Positions 27,829 through 41,096 of a stretch of DNA of 64,000 nt are shown here, piece by piece (positions within the stretch are counted from its first letter, which is position 1; each line of letters begins with the position of its first letter). Both the position numbers and the translations under genes were made by a program. The DNA comes from Marthasterias glacialis (lineage: Eukaryota; Echinodermata; Asteroidea; Forcipulatida; Asteriidae): contig OU452223.1 of NCBI GenBank assembly GCA_911728455.2, forward strand, positions 7,152,174-7,216,173. Direction: 5' to 3'. The notes beneath the pieces are model-generated. The model saw only the letters and a program-made list of their open reading frames with translations. It was not told the DNA's origin and searched no databases.

Positions 27829-30800
27829 TTGTCACCTCCAATGTCGCCGAGAATCACTTACGAGCTTTTAAAACAACCGAGTTTGTTCTGCAATCTCGCC
27901 CAGAATGAACTAGAAGCATCAGAGCACCTGATTTTGTTGGTACAAAATCACTCTCAGAGCAATCTGAGTATTTTGAAATTTTCGTCTCCAATCTCGCCCG
28001 GAATGAACTTTGTAGCATCAGAGCGCCTGAGTTTGTTTGTAAAAAATTGATCTTAGAGCAATCTGAGCAGTTTTAATTGTTGTCACCGCCATTGTCGCAG
28101 AGATTCAGTTAAGAGCTTTGCAAGAGCCGATTTTGTTGGTATAAAATCACTCTCAGAGCAATCTGAGTATTTTGAATTTTTCGTCTCCAATCTCGCCCGG
28201 AATGAACTTTGTAGCATCAGAGCGCCCGAGTTCGTGGGTACAAAATGAATCTCAGAGCAATCTGAGCAGTTTTAATTTTTGTCACCTCCAATGTCGCCGA
28301 GAATCACTTACGAGCTTTTAAAACAACCGAGTTTGTTCTGCAATCTCGCCCAGCATGAACTAGAAGCATCAGAGCACCTGAGTTTGTTGGTACAAAATCA
28401 CTCTCAGAGCAATCTGAGTATTTTCAAATTTTCGTCTCCAATCTCGCCCGGAATGAACTTTGTAGTATCAGAGCGCCCGAGTTGGCTGGTACAAAATTGA
28501 TCTTAGAGCAATCTGAGCAGTTTTAATTTTTGTCACCTCCAAATGTCGCCGAGATTCAGTTACGAGCTTTGCAACAGCCGATTTTGTTGGTATAAAAGCA
28601 CTCTAAGAGCAACCTGAGTATTTTTAAATTTTTCTTCTCCAATCTCGCCCGGAATGAACTTTGTAGCATCAGAGCGCCCGAGTTTGTTGGTACAAAATTT
28701 TTCTGATAGCAATCTGAGCACTTTTAATTTTTGTGACCTCCAATACCGCCCAGATTCAGTTTAGAGCTTTGCAAGAGCCGATTTTGTTGGTACAAAATCA
28801 CTCTCAGAGCAAGCTGAGTATTTTGAATTTTTCGTCTCCAATGTCGCCCAGAATGAACTTTGTAGCATCAGATCGCCCGAGTTTGTGGGTAAAAAATGAA
28901 TCTCAAAGCAATCGGAGTATTTTTAAATGGTTCGTCTCCAAACTCGCTCAGAATGAACTTTGTAGCATCAGTGCGCCCGAGTTTGCTTGTACAAAATGAA
29001 TCTCAAAGCAATCTGAGCAGTTTTAATTTTTGTCACCTCCAATGTCGCCGAGAATCACTTACGAGCTTTTAAAACAACCGAGTTTGTTCTGCAATCTCGC
29101 CCAGAATGAACTAGAAGCATCAGAGCACCTGAGTTTGTTGGTACAAAATCACTTTCAGAGCAATCTGAGTGTTTTGAAATTTTAGTCTCCAATCTCGCCC
29201 GGAATGAACTTTGTAGCATCAGAGCGCCTGAGTTTGTTTGTACAAAATTGATCTTAGAGCAATCTGAGCAGTTTTAATTGTTGTCACCTCCAAATGTCGC
29301 CGAGATTCAGTTACAAGCTTTGCAAGAGCCGATTTTGTTGGTATAAAAGCACTCTAAGAGCAAGCTGAGTATTTTGAATTTTTCGTCTCCAATGTCGCCC
29401 AGAATGAACTTTGTAGCATCAGAGCACCCGAATTTGTTGGTACAAAATGAATCTCAGAGCAATCTGAGCAGTTTTAATTTTTGTCACCTCCAATGTCGCC
29501 GAGAATCACTTACGAGCTTTTAAAACAACCGAGTTTGTTCTGCAATCTCGCCCAGAATGAACTAGAAGCATCAGAGCACCTGAGTTTGTTGGTACAAAAT
29601 CACTTTCAGAGCAATCTGAGTATTTTGAAATTTTAGTCTCCAATCTCGCCCGGAATGAACTTGGTAGCATCAGAGCGCCTGAGTTTGTTTGTACAAAATT
29701 GATCTTAGAGCAATCTGAGCAGTTTTAATTGTTGTCACCTCCAAATGTCGCCGAGATTCAGTTACAAGCTTTGCAAGAGCCGATTTTGTTGGTATAAAAT
29801 CACTCTCAGAGCAAGCTGAGTATTTTGAATTTTTCGTCTCCAATGTCGCCCAGAATGAACTTTTGTAGCATCACATCGCCCGAGTTTGTTGGTACAAAAT
29901 GAATCTCAGAGCAATCTGAGCAGTTTTAATTTTTGTCACCTCCAAATGTCCCAGAGATTCACTTATGAGCTTTGCAACAGCCGATTTTGTTGGTACAAAA
30001 TCTCTCTCAAAGCAATCTGAGTTATTTTTAAATGTTTCGTCTTCAATCTCGCCCAGAATGAACTTTGTAGCATCAGAGCTACCGAATTTGTTGGTACAAA
30101 ATGAATCTCAGAGCATTCTGAGCAGTTTTAATTGTTTTCACCGCCATTGTCGCCCAGATTCAGTTAAGAGCTTTGCAAGAGCCGATTTTGTTGGTACAAC
30201 ATCACTCTCAGAGCAATCTGAGTATTTTGAATTTGTTCGTCTCCAATCTCGCCCAGAATAAACTTTGTAGCATCAAAGCGCCCGAGTTTGTTTGTACAAA
30301 ATTGATCTTAGAGCAATCTGAGCAGTTTTAATTGTTGTCACCGCCATTGTCGCCGAGATTCAGTTAAGAACTTTGCAAGAGCCGATTTTGTTGGTATAAA
30401 ATCACTCTCAGAGCAATCTGAGTATTTTGAAATTTTTCGTCTCCAATCTCGCCCGGAATGATTTTTGTAGCATCAGAGCGCCCGAGTTTGCTTGTACAAA
30501 ATTGATCTTAGAGCAATCTGAGCAGTTTTTATTTGTGTGACCTCCAATGTTGCCGAGATTCAGTAACGAGCTTTACAAGAACCGATTTTGTTTGTACAAA
30601 ATCAATCTCAGAGCAATCTGAGTATTTCGAAATTTCTCGTCTCCAATCTCGCCCGGAATGAACTTTGTAGCATCAGAGCGCCCGAGTTGGCTGGTACAAA
30701 ATTGATCTTAGAGCAATCTGAGCAGTTTTAATTTTTGTGACCTCCAATGACGCCGAGATTCAGTTACGAGCTTTGGCAAGAGCCGATTTTGTTGGTACAA

Positions 30801-32545
30801 AATCTCTCTCAAAGCAATCTGAGTATTTTTGAATTTTTCGTCTCCAATCTCGCCGGAAATGAACTTTGTAGCATCAGATCGCCCGAGTTTGTGGGTAAAA
30901 AATGAATCTCAGAGCAATCTGAGCACTTTTAACTTTTGTCACCTCCAAATGTCGCCGACATTCACTTACAAGCTTTGCAAACAGCCAAGTTTGTTGGTAC
31001 AAAATCACTCTCAGAGCAATCTTAGTATTTTGAAATTTTTCGTCTCCAATCTCGCCCAGAATGAACTTTGTAGCATCAGAGCTACCGAATTTGTTGGTAC
31101 AAAATGAATCTCAGAGCAATCTGAGCAGTTTTAATTTTTGTCACCTCCAAATGTCCCAGAGATTCACTTATCAGCTTTGCACAGCCGATTTTGTTGGTAC
31201 AAAATCACTCTCAAAGCAATCTGAGTATTTTTAAATGTTTCGTCTCCAATCTCGCTCAGAATGAACTTTGTAGCATCAGATCGCCCGAGTTTGCTTGTAC
31301 AAAATGAATCTCAAAGCAATCTGAGCAGTTTTAATTTTTGTCACCTCCAAATGTCGCCGAGATTCAGTTACAAGCTTTGCAACAGCCGATTTTGTTGGTA
31401 TAAAAGCACTCTAAGAGCAAGCTGAGTATTTTGAATTTTTCGTCTCCAATGTCGCCCAGAATGAACTTTGTAGCATCAGATCGCCCGAGTTTGTGGGTAC
31501 AAAATGAATCTCAGAGCAACCTGAGCAGTTTTAATTTTTGTCACCTCCAATGTTGCCGAGATTCAGTAACGAGGTTTGCAAGAGCCGATTTTGTTGGTAC
31601 AAAATCACTCTCAGAGCAATCTGAGTATTTCGAAATTTCTCGTCTCCAATCTCGCCCGGAATGAACTTTGTAGCATCAGAGCGCCCGAGTTTGTTGGTAG
31701 AAAATTGATCTGATAGCAATCTGAGCACTTTTAATTTTTGTGACCTCCAATGTCGCCCAGATTCTGTTAAGAGCTTTGCAAGAGCCGATTTTGTTGGTAC
31801 AACATCACTCTCAGAGCAATCTGAGTTTTTTGAATTTTTCGTCTCCAATCTCGCCCGGAATGAACTTTGTAGCATCAGAGCGCCCGAGTTTGTTTGTACA
31901 AAATTGATCTTAGAGCAATCTGAGCAGTTTTAATTTTTGTCACCTCCAAATGTCGCCGAGATTCAGTTACAAGCTTTGCAACAGCCGATTTTGTTGGTAT
32001 AAAAGCACTCTAAGAGCAAGCTGAGTATTTTGAATTTTTCGTCTCCAATGTCGCCCAGAATGAACTTTGTAGCATCAGAGCACCCGAATTTGTTGGTACA
32101 AAATGAATCTCAGAGCAATCTGAGCAGTTTTAATTTTTGTCACCTCCAAATGTCCCAGAGATTCACTTATGAGCTTTGCAACAGCCGATTTTGTTGGTAC
32201 AAAATCTCTCTCAAAGCAATCTGAGTTATTTTTAAATGTTTCGTCTCCAATCTCGCCCAGAATGAACTTTGTAGCATCAGATCGCCCGAGTTTGTGGGTA
32301 CAAAATGAATCTCAGAGCAACCTGAGCACTTTTAATTTTTGTCACCTCCGAATGTCGCCGACATTCACTTACGAGCTTTGCAACAGCCAAGTTTGTTGGT
32401 ACAAAATCACTCTCAGAGCAATCTGAGGTTTTTTTACAAAATGAAATTTCAGAGCAATCTGAGTATTTTTAAATGTTTCGTCTCCAAACTCGCTCAGAAT
32501 GAACTTTGTAGCATCAGTGCGCCCGAGTTTGCTTGTACAAAATGA
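27829..32545 (+). repeat. Higher-order repeat of ~4.95 kb, copy A
   Basis: Starts with two hybrid monomers 450 bp apart and ends with a run containing a truncated unit. It matches the following block at a spacing of 4,747 bp in the first ~1 kb and 4,947 bp from about 29,965 onward; the 200-bp change again equals one satellite dimer. The front part also matches 10,262-11,300 and, less completely, 2,772-3,700, so it is an older building block reused here. Confidence 0.85.
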
Positions 32546-32575
32546 ATCTTAAAGCAATCTGAGCAGTTTGAATTT

Positions 32576-35500
32576 TTGTCACCTCCAATGTCGCCGAGAA
32601 TCACTTACGAGCTTTTAAAACAACCGAGTTTGTTCTGCAATCTCGCCCAGAATGAACTAGAAGCATCAGAGCACCTGATTTTGTTGGTACAAAATCACTC
32701 TCAAAGCAATCTGAGTATTTTGAAATTTTCGTCTCCAATCTCGCCCGGAATGAACTTTGTAGCATCAGAGCGCCTGAGTTTGTTTGTAAAAAATTGATCT
32801 TAGAGCAATCTGAGCAGTTTTAATTGTTGTCACCGCCATTGTCGCAGAGATTCAGTTAAGAGCTTTGCAAGAGCCGATTTTGTTGGTATAAAATCACTCT
32901 CAGAGCAATCTGAGTATTTTGAATTTTTCGTCTCCAATCTCGCCCGGAATGAACTTTGTAGCATCAGAGCGCCCGAGTTCGTGGGTACAAAATGAATCTC
33001 AGAGCAATCTGAGCAGTTTTAATTTTTGTCACCTCCAATGTCGCCGAGAATCACTTACGAGCTTTTAAAACAACCGAGTTTGTTCTGCAATCTCGCCCAG
33101 CATGAACTAGAAGCATCAGAGCACCTGAGTTTGTTGGTACAAAATCACTCTCAGAGCAATCTGAGTATTTTCAAATTTTCGTCTCCAATCTCGCCCGGAA
33201 TGAACTTTGTAGTATCAGAGCGCCCGAGTTGGCTGGTACAAAATTGATCTTAGAGCAATCTGAGCAGTTTTAATTTTTGTCACCTCCAAATGTCGCCGAG
33301 ATTCAGTTACGAGCTTTGCAACAGCCGATTTTGTTGGTATAAAAGCACTCTAAGAGCAACCTGAGTATTTTTAAATTTTTCTTCTCCAATCTCGCCCGGA
33401 ATGAACTTTGTAGCATCAGAGCGCCCGAGTTTGTTGGTACAAAATTTTTCTGATAGCAATCTGAGCACTTTTAATTTTTGTGACCTCCAATACCGCCCAG
33501 ATTCAGTTTAGAGCTTTGCAAGAGCCGATTTTGTTTGTACAAAATCACTCTCAGAGCAAGCTGAGTATTTTGAATTTTTCGTCTCCAATGTCGCCCAGAA
33601 TGAACTTTGTAGCATCAGAGCACCCGAATTTGTTCGTACAAACTGAATCTCAGAGCAATCTGAGCAGTTTTAATTGTTGTCACCTCCAAATGTCCCAGAG
33701 ATTCAGTTAAGAGCTTTGCAACAGCCGATTTTGTTGGTACAAAATCTCTCTCAAAGCAATCTGAGTATTTTTAAATGTTTCGTCTCCAATCTCGCCCAGA
33801 ATGAACTTTGTAGCATCAGATCGCCCGAGTTTGTGGGTAAAAAATGAATCTCAAAGCAATCGGAGTATTTTTAAATGGTTCGTCTCCAAACTCGCTCAGA
33901 ATGAACTTTGTAGCATCAGTGCGCCCGAGTTTGCTTGTACAAAATGAATCTCAAAGCAATCTGAGCAGTTTTAATTTTTGTCACCTCCAATGTCGCCGAG
34001 AATCACTTACGAGCTTTTAAAACAACCGAGTTTGTTCTGCAATCTCGCCCAGAATGAACTAGAAGCATCAGAGCACCTGAGTTTGTTGGTACAAAATCAC
34101 TTTCAGAGCAATCTGAGTGTTTTGAAATTTTAGTCTCCAATCTCGCCCGGAATGAACTTTGTAGCATCAGAGCGCCTGAGTTTGTTTGTACAAAATTGAT
34201 CTTAGAGCAATCTGAGCAGTTTTAATTTTTGTCACCTCCAAATGTCGCCGAGATTCAGTTACAAGCTTTGCAAGAGCCGATTTTGTTGGTATAAAAGCAC
34301 TCTAAGAGCAAGCTGAGTATTTTGAATTTTTCGTCTCCAATGTCGCCCAGAATGAACTTTGTAGCATCAGAGCACCCGAATTTGTTGGTACAAAATGAAT
34401 CTCAGAGCAATCTGAGCAGTTTTAATTTTTGTCACCTCCAATGTCGCCGAGAATCACTTACGAGCTTTTAAAACAACCGAGTTTGTTCTGCAATCTCGCC
34501 CAGAATGAACTAGAAGCATCGGAGCACCTGAGTTTGTTGGTACAAAATCACTTTCAGAGCAATCTGAGTGTTTTGAAATTTTAGTCTCCAATCTCGCCCG
34601 GAATGAACTTTGTAGCATCAGAGCGCCTGAGTTTGTTTGTACAAAATTGATCTTAGAGCAATCTGAGCAGTTTTAATTGTTGTCACCTCCAAATGTCGCC
34701 GAGATTCAGTTACAAGCTTTGCAAGAGCCGATTTTGTTGGTATAAAAGCACTCTAAGAGCAAGCTGAGTATTTTGAATTTTTCGTCTCCAATGTCGCCCA
34801 GAATGAACTTTGTAGCATCAGAGCACCCGAATTTGTTGGTACAAAATGAATCTCAGAGCAATCTGAGCAGTTTTAATTTTTGTCACCTCCAAATGTCCCA
34901 GAGATTCACTTATGAGCTTTGCAACAGCCGATTTTGTTGGTACAAAATCTCTCTCAAAGCAATCTGAGTTATTTTTAAATGTTTCGTCTTCAATCTCGCC
35001 CAGAATGAACTTTGTAGCATCAGAGCTACCGAATTTGTTGGTACAAAATGAATCTCAGAGCATTCTGAGCAGTTTTAATTGTTTTCACCGCCATTGTCGC
35101 CCAGATTCAGTTAAGAGCTTTGCAAGAGCCGATTTTGTTGGTACAACATCACTCTCAGAGCAATCTGAGTATTTTGAATTTTTTCGTCTCCAATCTCGCC
35201 CGGAATGAACTTTGTAGCATCAAAGCGCCCGAGTTTGTTTGTACAAAATTGATCTTAGAGCAATCTGAGCAGTTTTAATTGTTGTCACCGCCATTGTCGC
35301 CGAGATTCAGTTAAGAACTTTGCAAGAGCCGATTTTGTTGGTATAAAATCACTCTCAGAGCAATCTGAGTATTTTGAAATTTTTCGTCTCCAATCTCGCC
35401 CGGAATGATTTTTGTAGCATCAGAGCGCCCGAGTTTGCTTGTACAAAATTGATCTTAGAGCAATCTGAGCAGTTTTTATTTGTGTGACCTCCAATGTTGC

Positions 35501-37510
35501 CGAGATTCAGTAACGAGCTTTACAAGAACCGATTTTGTTTGTACAAAATCAATCTCAGAGCAATCTGAGTATTTCGAAATTTCTCGTCTCCAATCTCGCC
35601 CGGAATGAACTTTGTAGCATCAGAGCGCCCGAGTTTGTTGGTAAAAAATTGATCTGAAAGCAATCTCAGCAGTTTTAATTTTTGTGACCTCCAATGACGC
35701 CGAGATTCAGTTACGAGCTTTGGCAAGAGCCGATTTTGTTGGTACAAAATCTCTCTCAAAGCAATCTGAGTATTTTTGAATTTTTCGTCTCCAATCTCGC
35801 CGGAAATGAACTTTGTAGCATCAGATCGCCCGAGTTTGTGGGTAAAAAATGAATCTCAGAGCAATCTGAGCACTTTTAACTTTTGTCACCTCCAAATGTC
35901 GCCGACATTCACTTACAAGCTTTGCAAACAGCCAAGTTTGTTGGTACAAAATCACTCTCAGAGCAATCTTAGTATTTTGAAAATTTTCGTCTCCAATCTC
36001 GCCCAGAATGAACTTTGTAGCATCAGAGCTACCGAATTTGTTGGTACAAAATGAATCTCAGAGCAATCTGAGCAGTTTTATTTTTTGTCACCTCCAAATG
36101 TCCCAGAGATTCACTTATCAGCTTTGCACAGCCGATTTTGTTGGTACAAAATCACTCTCAAAGCAATCTGAGTATTTTTAAATGTTTCGTCTCCAATCTC
36201 GCTCAGAATGAACTTTGTAGCATCAGATCGCCCGAGTTTGCTTGTACAAAATGAATCTCAAAGCAATCTGAGCAGTTTTAATTTTTGTCACCTCCAAATG
36301 TCGCCGAGATTCAGTTACAAGCTTTGCAACAGCCGATTTTGTTGGTATAAAAGCACTCTAAGAGCAAGCTGAGTATTTTGAATTTTTCGTCTCCAATGTC
36401 GCCCAGAATGAACTTTGTAGCATCAGATCGCCCGAGTTTGTGGGTACAAAATGAATCTCAGAGCAACCTGAGCAGTTTTAATTTTTGTCACCTCCAATGT
36501 TGCCGAGATTCAGTAACGAGGTTTGCAAGAGCCGATTTTGTTGGTACAAAATCACTCTCAGAGCAATCTGAGTATTTCGAAATTTCTCGTCTCCAATCTC
36601 GCCCGGAATGAACTTTGTAGCATCAGAGCGCCCGAGTTTGTTGGTACAAAATTGATCTGATAGCAATCTGAGCACTTTTAATTTTTGTGACCTCCAATGT
36701 CGCCCAGATTCTGTTAAGAGCTTTGCAAGAGCCGATTTTGTTGGTACAACATCACTCTCAGAGCAATCTGAGTTTTTTGAATTTTTCGTCTCCAATCTCG
36801 CCCGGAATGAACTTTGTAGCATCAGAGCGCCCGAGTTTGTTTGTACAAAATTGATCTTAGAGCAATCTGAGCAGTTTTAATTTTTGTCACCTCCAAATGT
36901 CGCCGAGATTCAGTTACAAGCTTTGCAACAGCCGATTTTGTTGGTATAAAAGCACTCTAAGAGCAAGCTGAGTATTTTGAATTTTTCGTCTCCAATGTCG
37001 CCCAGAATGAACTTTGTAGCATCAGAGCACCCGAATTTGTTGGTACAAAATGAATCTCAGAGCAATCTGAGCAGTTTTAATTTTTGTCACCTCCAAATGT
37101 CCCAGAGATTCACTTATGAGCTTTGCAAGAGCCGATTTTGTTGGTACAAAAACTCTCTCAAAGCAATCTGAGTTATTTTTAAATGTTTCGTCTCCAATCT
37201 CGCCCAGAATGAACTTTGTAGCATCAGATCGCCCGAGTTTGTGGGTACAAAATGAATCTCAGAGCAACCTGAGCACTTTTAATTTTTGTCACCTCCGAAT
37301 GTCGCCGACATTCACTTACGAGCTTTGCAACAGCCAAGTTTGTTGGTACAAAATCACTCTCAGAGCAATCTGAGGTTTTTTTACAAAATGAAATTTCAGA
37401 GCAATCTGAGCAGTTTTAATTTTTGTCACCTCCAAATGTCGCCGACATTCACTTACAAGCTTTGCAACAGCCAAATTTGTTGGTACAAAATCACTCTCAA
37501 AGCAATCTGA
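32576..37510 (+). repeat. Higher-order repeat of ~4.95 kb, copy B
   Basis: Direct tandem neighbour of copy A with the same order of A, B, hybrid and truncated units. Variant sites match monomer by monomer, for example CAGAGCATTCTGAG near 30,110 and again near 35,055. A third, shorter copy follows at a spacing of 5,048 bp. Confidence 0.85.
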
Positions 37511-37623
37511 GTATTTTTAAATGTTTCGTCTCCAAACTCGCTCAGAATGAACTTTGTAGCATCAGTGCGCCCGAGTTTGCTTGTACAAAATGAATCTTAA
37601 AGCAATCTGAGCAGTTTGAATTT

Positions 37624-38900
37624 TTGTCACCTCCAATGTCGCCGAGAATCACTTACGAGCTTTTAAAACAACCGAGTTTGTTCTGCAATCTCGCCCAGAA
37701 TGAACTAGAAGCATCAGAGCACCTGATTTTGTTGGTACAAAATCACTCTCAGAGCAATCTGAGTATTTTGAAATTTTCGTCTCCAATCTCGCCCGGAATG
37801 AACTTTGTAGCATCAGAGCGCCTGAGTTTGTTTGTAAAAAATTGATCTTAGAGCAATCTGAGGAGTTTTAATTGTTGTCACCGCCATTGTCGCAGAGATT
37901 CAGTTAAGAGCTTTGCAAGAGCCGATTTTGTTGGTATAAAATCACTCTCAGAGCAATCTGAGTATTTTGAATTTTTCGTCTCCAATCTCGCCCGGAATGA
38001 ACTTTGTAGCATCAGAGCGCCCGAGTTCGTGGGTACAAAATGAATCTCAGAGCAATCTGAGCAGTTTTAATTTTTGTCACCTCCAATGTCGCCGAGAATC
38101 ACTTACGAGCTTTTAAAACAACCGAGTTTGTTCTGCAATCTCGCCCAGCATGAACTAGAAGCATCAGAGCACCTGAGTTTGTTGGTACAAAATCACTCTC
38201 AGAGCAATCTGAGTATTTTCAAATTTTTGTCTCCAATCTCGCCCGGAATGAACTTTGTAGTATCAGAGCGCCCGAGTTGGCTGGTACAAAATTGATCTTA
38301 GAGCAATCTGAGCAGTTTTAATTTTTGTCACCTCCAAATGTCGCCGAGATTCAGTTACGAGCTTTGCAACAGCCGATTTTGTTGGTATAAAAGCACTCTA
38401 AGAGCAACCTGAGTATTTTTAAATTTTTCTTCTCCAATCTCGCCCGGAATGAACTTTGTAGCATCAGAGCGCCCGAGTTTGTTGGTACAAAATTTTTCTG
38501 ATAGCAATCTGAGCACTTTTAATTTTTGTGACCTCCAATACCGCCCAGATTCAGTTTAGAGCTTTGCAAGAGCCGATTTTGTTGGTACAAAATCACTCTC
38601 AGAGCAAGCTGAGTATTTTGAATTTTTCGTCTCCAATGTCGCCCAGAATGAACTTTGTAGCATCAGAGCACCCGAATTTGTTCGTACAAACTGAATCTCA
38701 GAGCAATCTGAGCAGTTTTAATTGTTGTCACCTCCAAATGTCCCAGAGATTCAGTTAAGAGCTTTGCAACAGCCGATTTTGTTGGTACAAAATCTCTCTC
38801 AAAGCAATCTGAGTATTTTTAAATGTTTCGTCTCCAATCTCGCCCAGAATGAACTTTGTAGCATCAGATCGCCCGAGTTTGTGGGTACAAAATGAATCAC
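37624..38900 (+). repeat. Higher-order repeat of ~4.95 kb, partial copy C
   Basis: Matches the start of copy B at a spacing of 5,048 bp up to about 38,890. There it lacks one ~100-bp B monomer that copy B has near 33,840-33,950, and the order then diverges. Truncated third member of this tandem block. Confidence 0.8.
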
Positions 38901-39239
38901 AAAGCAATCTGAGCAGTTTTAATTTTTGTCACCTCCAATGTCGCCGAGAATCACTTACGAGCTTTTAAAACAACCGAGTTTGTTCTGCAATCTCGCCCAG
39001 AATGAACTAGAAGCATCAGAGCACCTGAGTTTGTTGGTACAAAATCACTTTCAGAGCAATCTGAGTGTTTTGAAATTTTCGTCTCCAATCTCGCCCGGAA
39101 TGAACTTTGTAGCATCAGAGCGCCTGAGTTTGTTTGTACAAAATTGATCTTAGAGCAATCTGAGCAGTTTTAATTGTTGTCACCTCCAAATGTCGCCGAG
39201 ATTCAGTTACAAGCTTTGCAACAGCCGATTTTGTTGGTA

Positions 39240-41096
39240 TAAAAGCACTCTAAGAGCAAGCTGAGTATTTTGAATTTTTCGTCTCCAATGTCGCCCAGAA
39301 TGAACTTTGTAGCATCAGAGCACCCGAATTTGTTGGTACAAAATGAATCTCAGAGCAATCTGAGCAGTTTTAATTTTTGTCACCTCCAAATGTCCCAGAG
39401 ATTCACTTATGAGCTTTGCAACAGCCGATTTTGTTGGTACAAAATCTCTCTCAAAGCAATCTGAGTTATTTTTAAATGTTTCGTCTCCAATCTCGCCCAG
39501 AATGAACTTTGTAGCATCAGATCGCCCGAGTTTGTGGGTACAAAATGAATCTCAGAGCAACCTGAGCACTTTTAATTTTTGTCACCTCCGAATGTCGCCG
39601 ACATTCACTTACGAGCTTTGCAACAGCCAAGTTTGTTGGTACAAAATCACTCTCAGAGCAATCTTAGTATTTTGAAATTTTTCGTCTCCAATCTCGCCCA
39701 GAATGAACTTTGTAGCATCAGAGCTACCGAATTTGTTGGTACAAAATGAATCTCAGAGCAATCTGAGCAGTTTTAATTGTTGTCACCGCCATTGTCGCCC
39801 AGATTCAGTTAAGAGCTTTGCAAGAGCCGATTTTGTTGGTACAACATCACTCTCAGAGCAATCTGAGTATTTTGAATTTTTTCGTCTCCAATCTCGCCCG
39901 GAATGAACTTTGTAGCATCAAAGCGCCCGAGTTTGTTTGTACAAAATTGATCTTAGAGCATTCTGAGCAGTTTTAATTGTTGTCACCGCCATTGTCGCCG
40001 AGATTCAGTTAAGAACTTTGCAAGAGCCGATTTTGTTGGTATAAAATCACTCTCAGAGCAATCTGAGTATTTTGAAATTTTTCGTCTCCAATCTCGCCCG
40101 GAATGATTTTTGTAGCATCAGAGCGCCCGAGTTTGCTTGTACAAAATTGATCTTAGAGCAATCTGAGCAGTTTTTATTTGTGTGACCTCCAATGTTGCCG
40201 AGATTCAGTAACGAGCTTTACAAGAACCGATTTTGTTTGTACAAAATCAATCTCAGAGCAATCTGAGTATTTCGAAATTTCTCGTCTCCAATCTCGCCCG
40301 GAATGAACTTTGTAGCATCAGAGCGCCCGAGTTTGTTGGTAAAAAATTGATCTGAAAGCAATCTCAGCAGTTTTAATTTTTGTGACCTCCAATGACGCCG
40401 AGATTCAGTTACGAGCTTTGGCAAGAGCCGATTTTGTTGGTACAAAATCTCTCTCAAAGCAATTTGAGTATTTTTGAATTTTTCGTCTCCAATCTCGCCG
40501 GAAATGAACTTTGTAGCATCAGATCGCCCGAGTTTGTGGGTACAAAATGAATCTCAGAGCAATCTGAGCACTTTTAATTTTTGTCACCTCCAAATGTCGC
40601 CGACAATCACTTACAAGCTTTGCAAACAGCCAAGTTTGTTGGTACAAAATCACTCTCAGAGCAATCTTAGTATTTTGAAATTTTTCGTCTCCAATCTCGC
40701 CCAGAATGAACTTTGTAGCATCAGAGCTACCGAATTTGTTGGTACAAAATGAATCTCAGAGCAATCTGAGCAGTTTTAATTTTTGTCACCTCCAAATGAC
40801 CCAGAGATTCACTTATCAGCTTTGCACAGCCGATTTTGTTGGTACAAAATCACTCTCAAAGCAATCTGAGTATTTTTAAATGTTTCGTCTCCAATCTCGC
40901 TCAGAATGAACTTTGTATCATCAATGCGCCCGAGTTTGCTTGTACAAAATGAATCTCAAAGCAATCTGAGCAGTTTGAATTTTTGTCACCTCCAATGTCG
41001 CCGAGAATCACTTACGAGCTTTTAAAACAACCGAGTTTGTTCTGCAATCTCGCCAAGAATGAACTAGAAGCATCAGAGCACCTGAGTTTGTTGGTA
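39240..41096 (+). repeat. 1,857-bp tandem duplication, copy 1
   Basis: The unit, a run of A, B and hybrid monomers, is repeated immediately at 41,097-42,953 with very few differences. It begins in a monomer reading TATAAAAGCACTCTAAGAGC and ends in a hybrid-monomer context reading TATAAAATCACTCT. Confidence 0.88.
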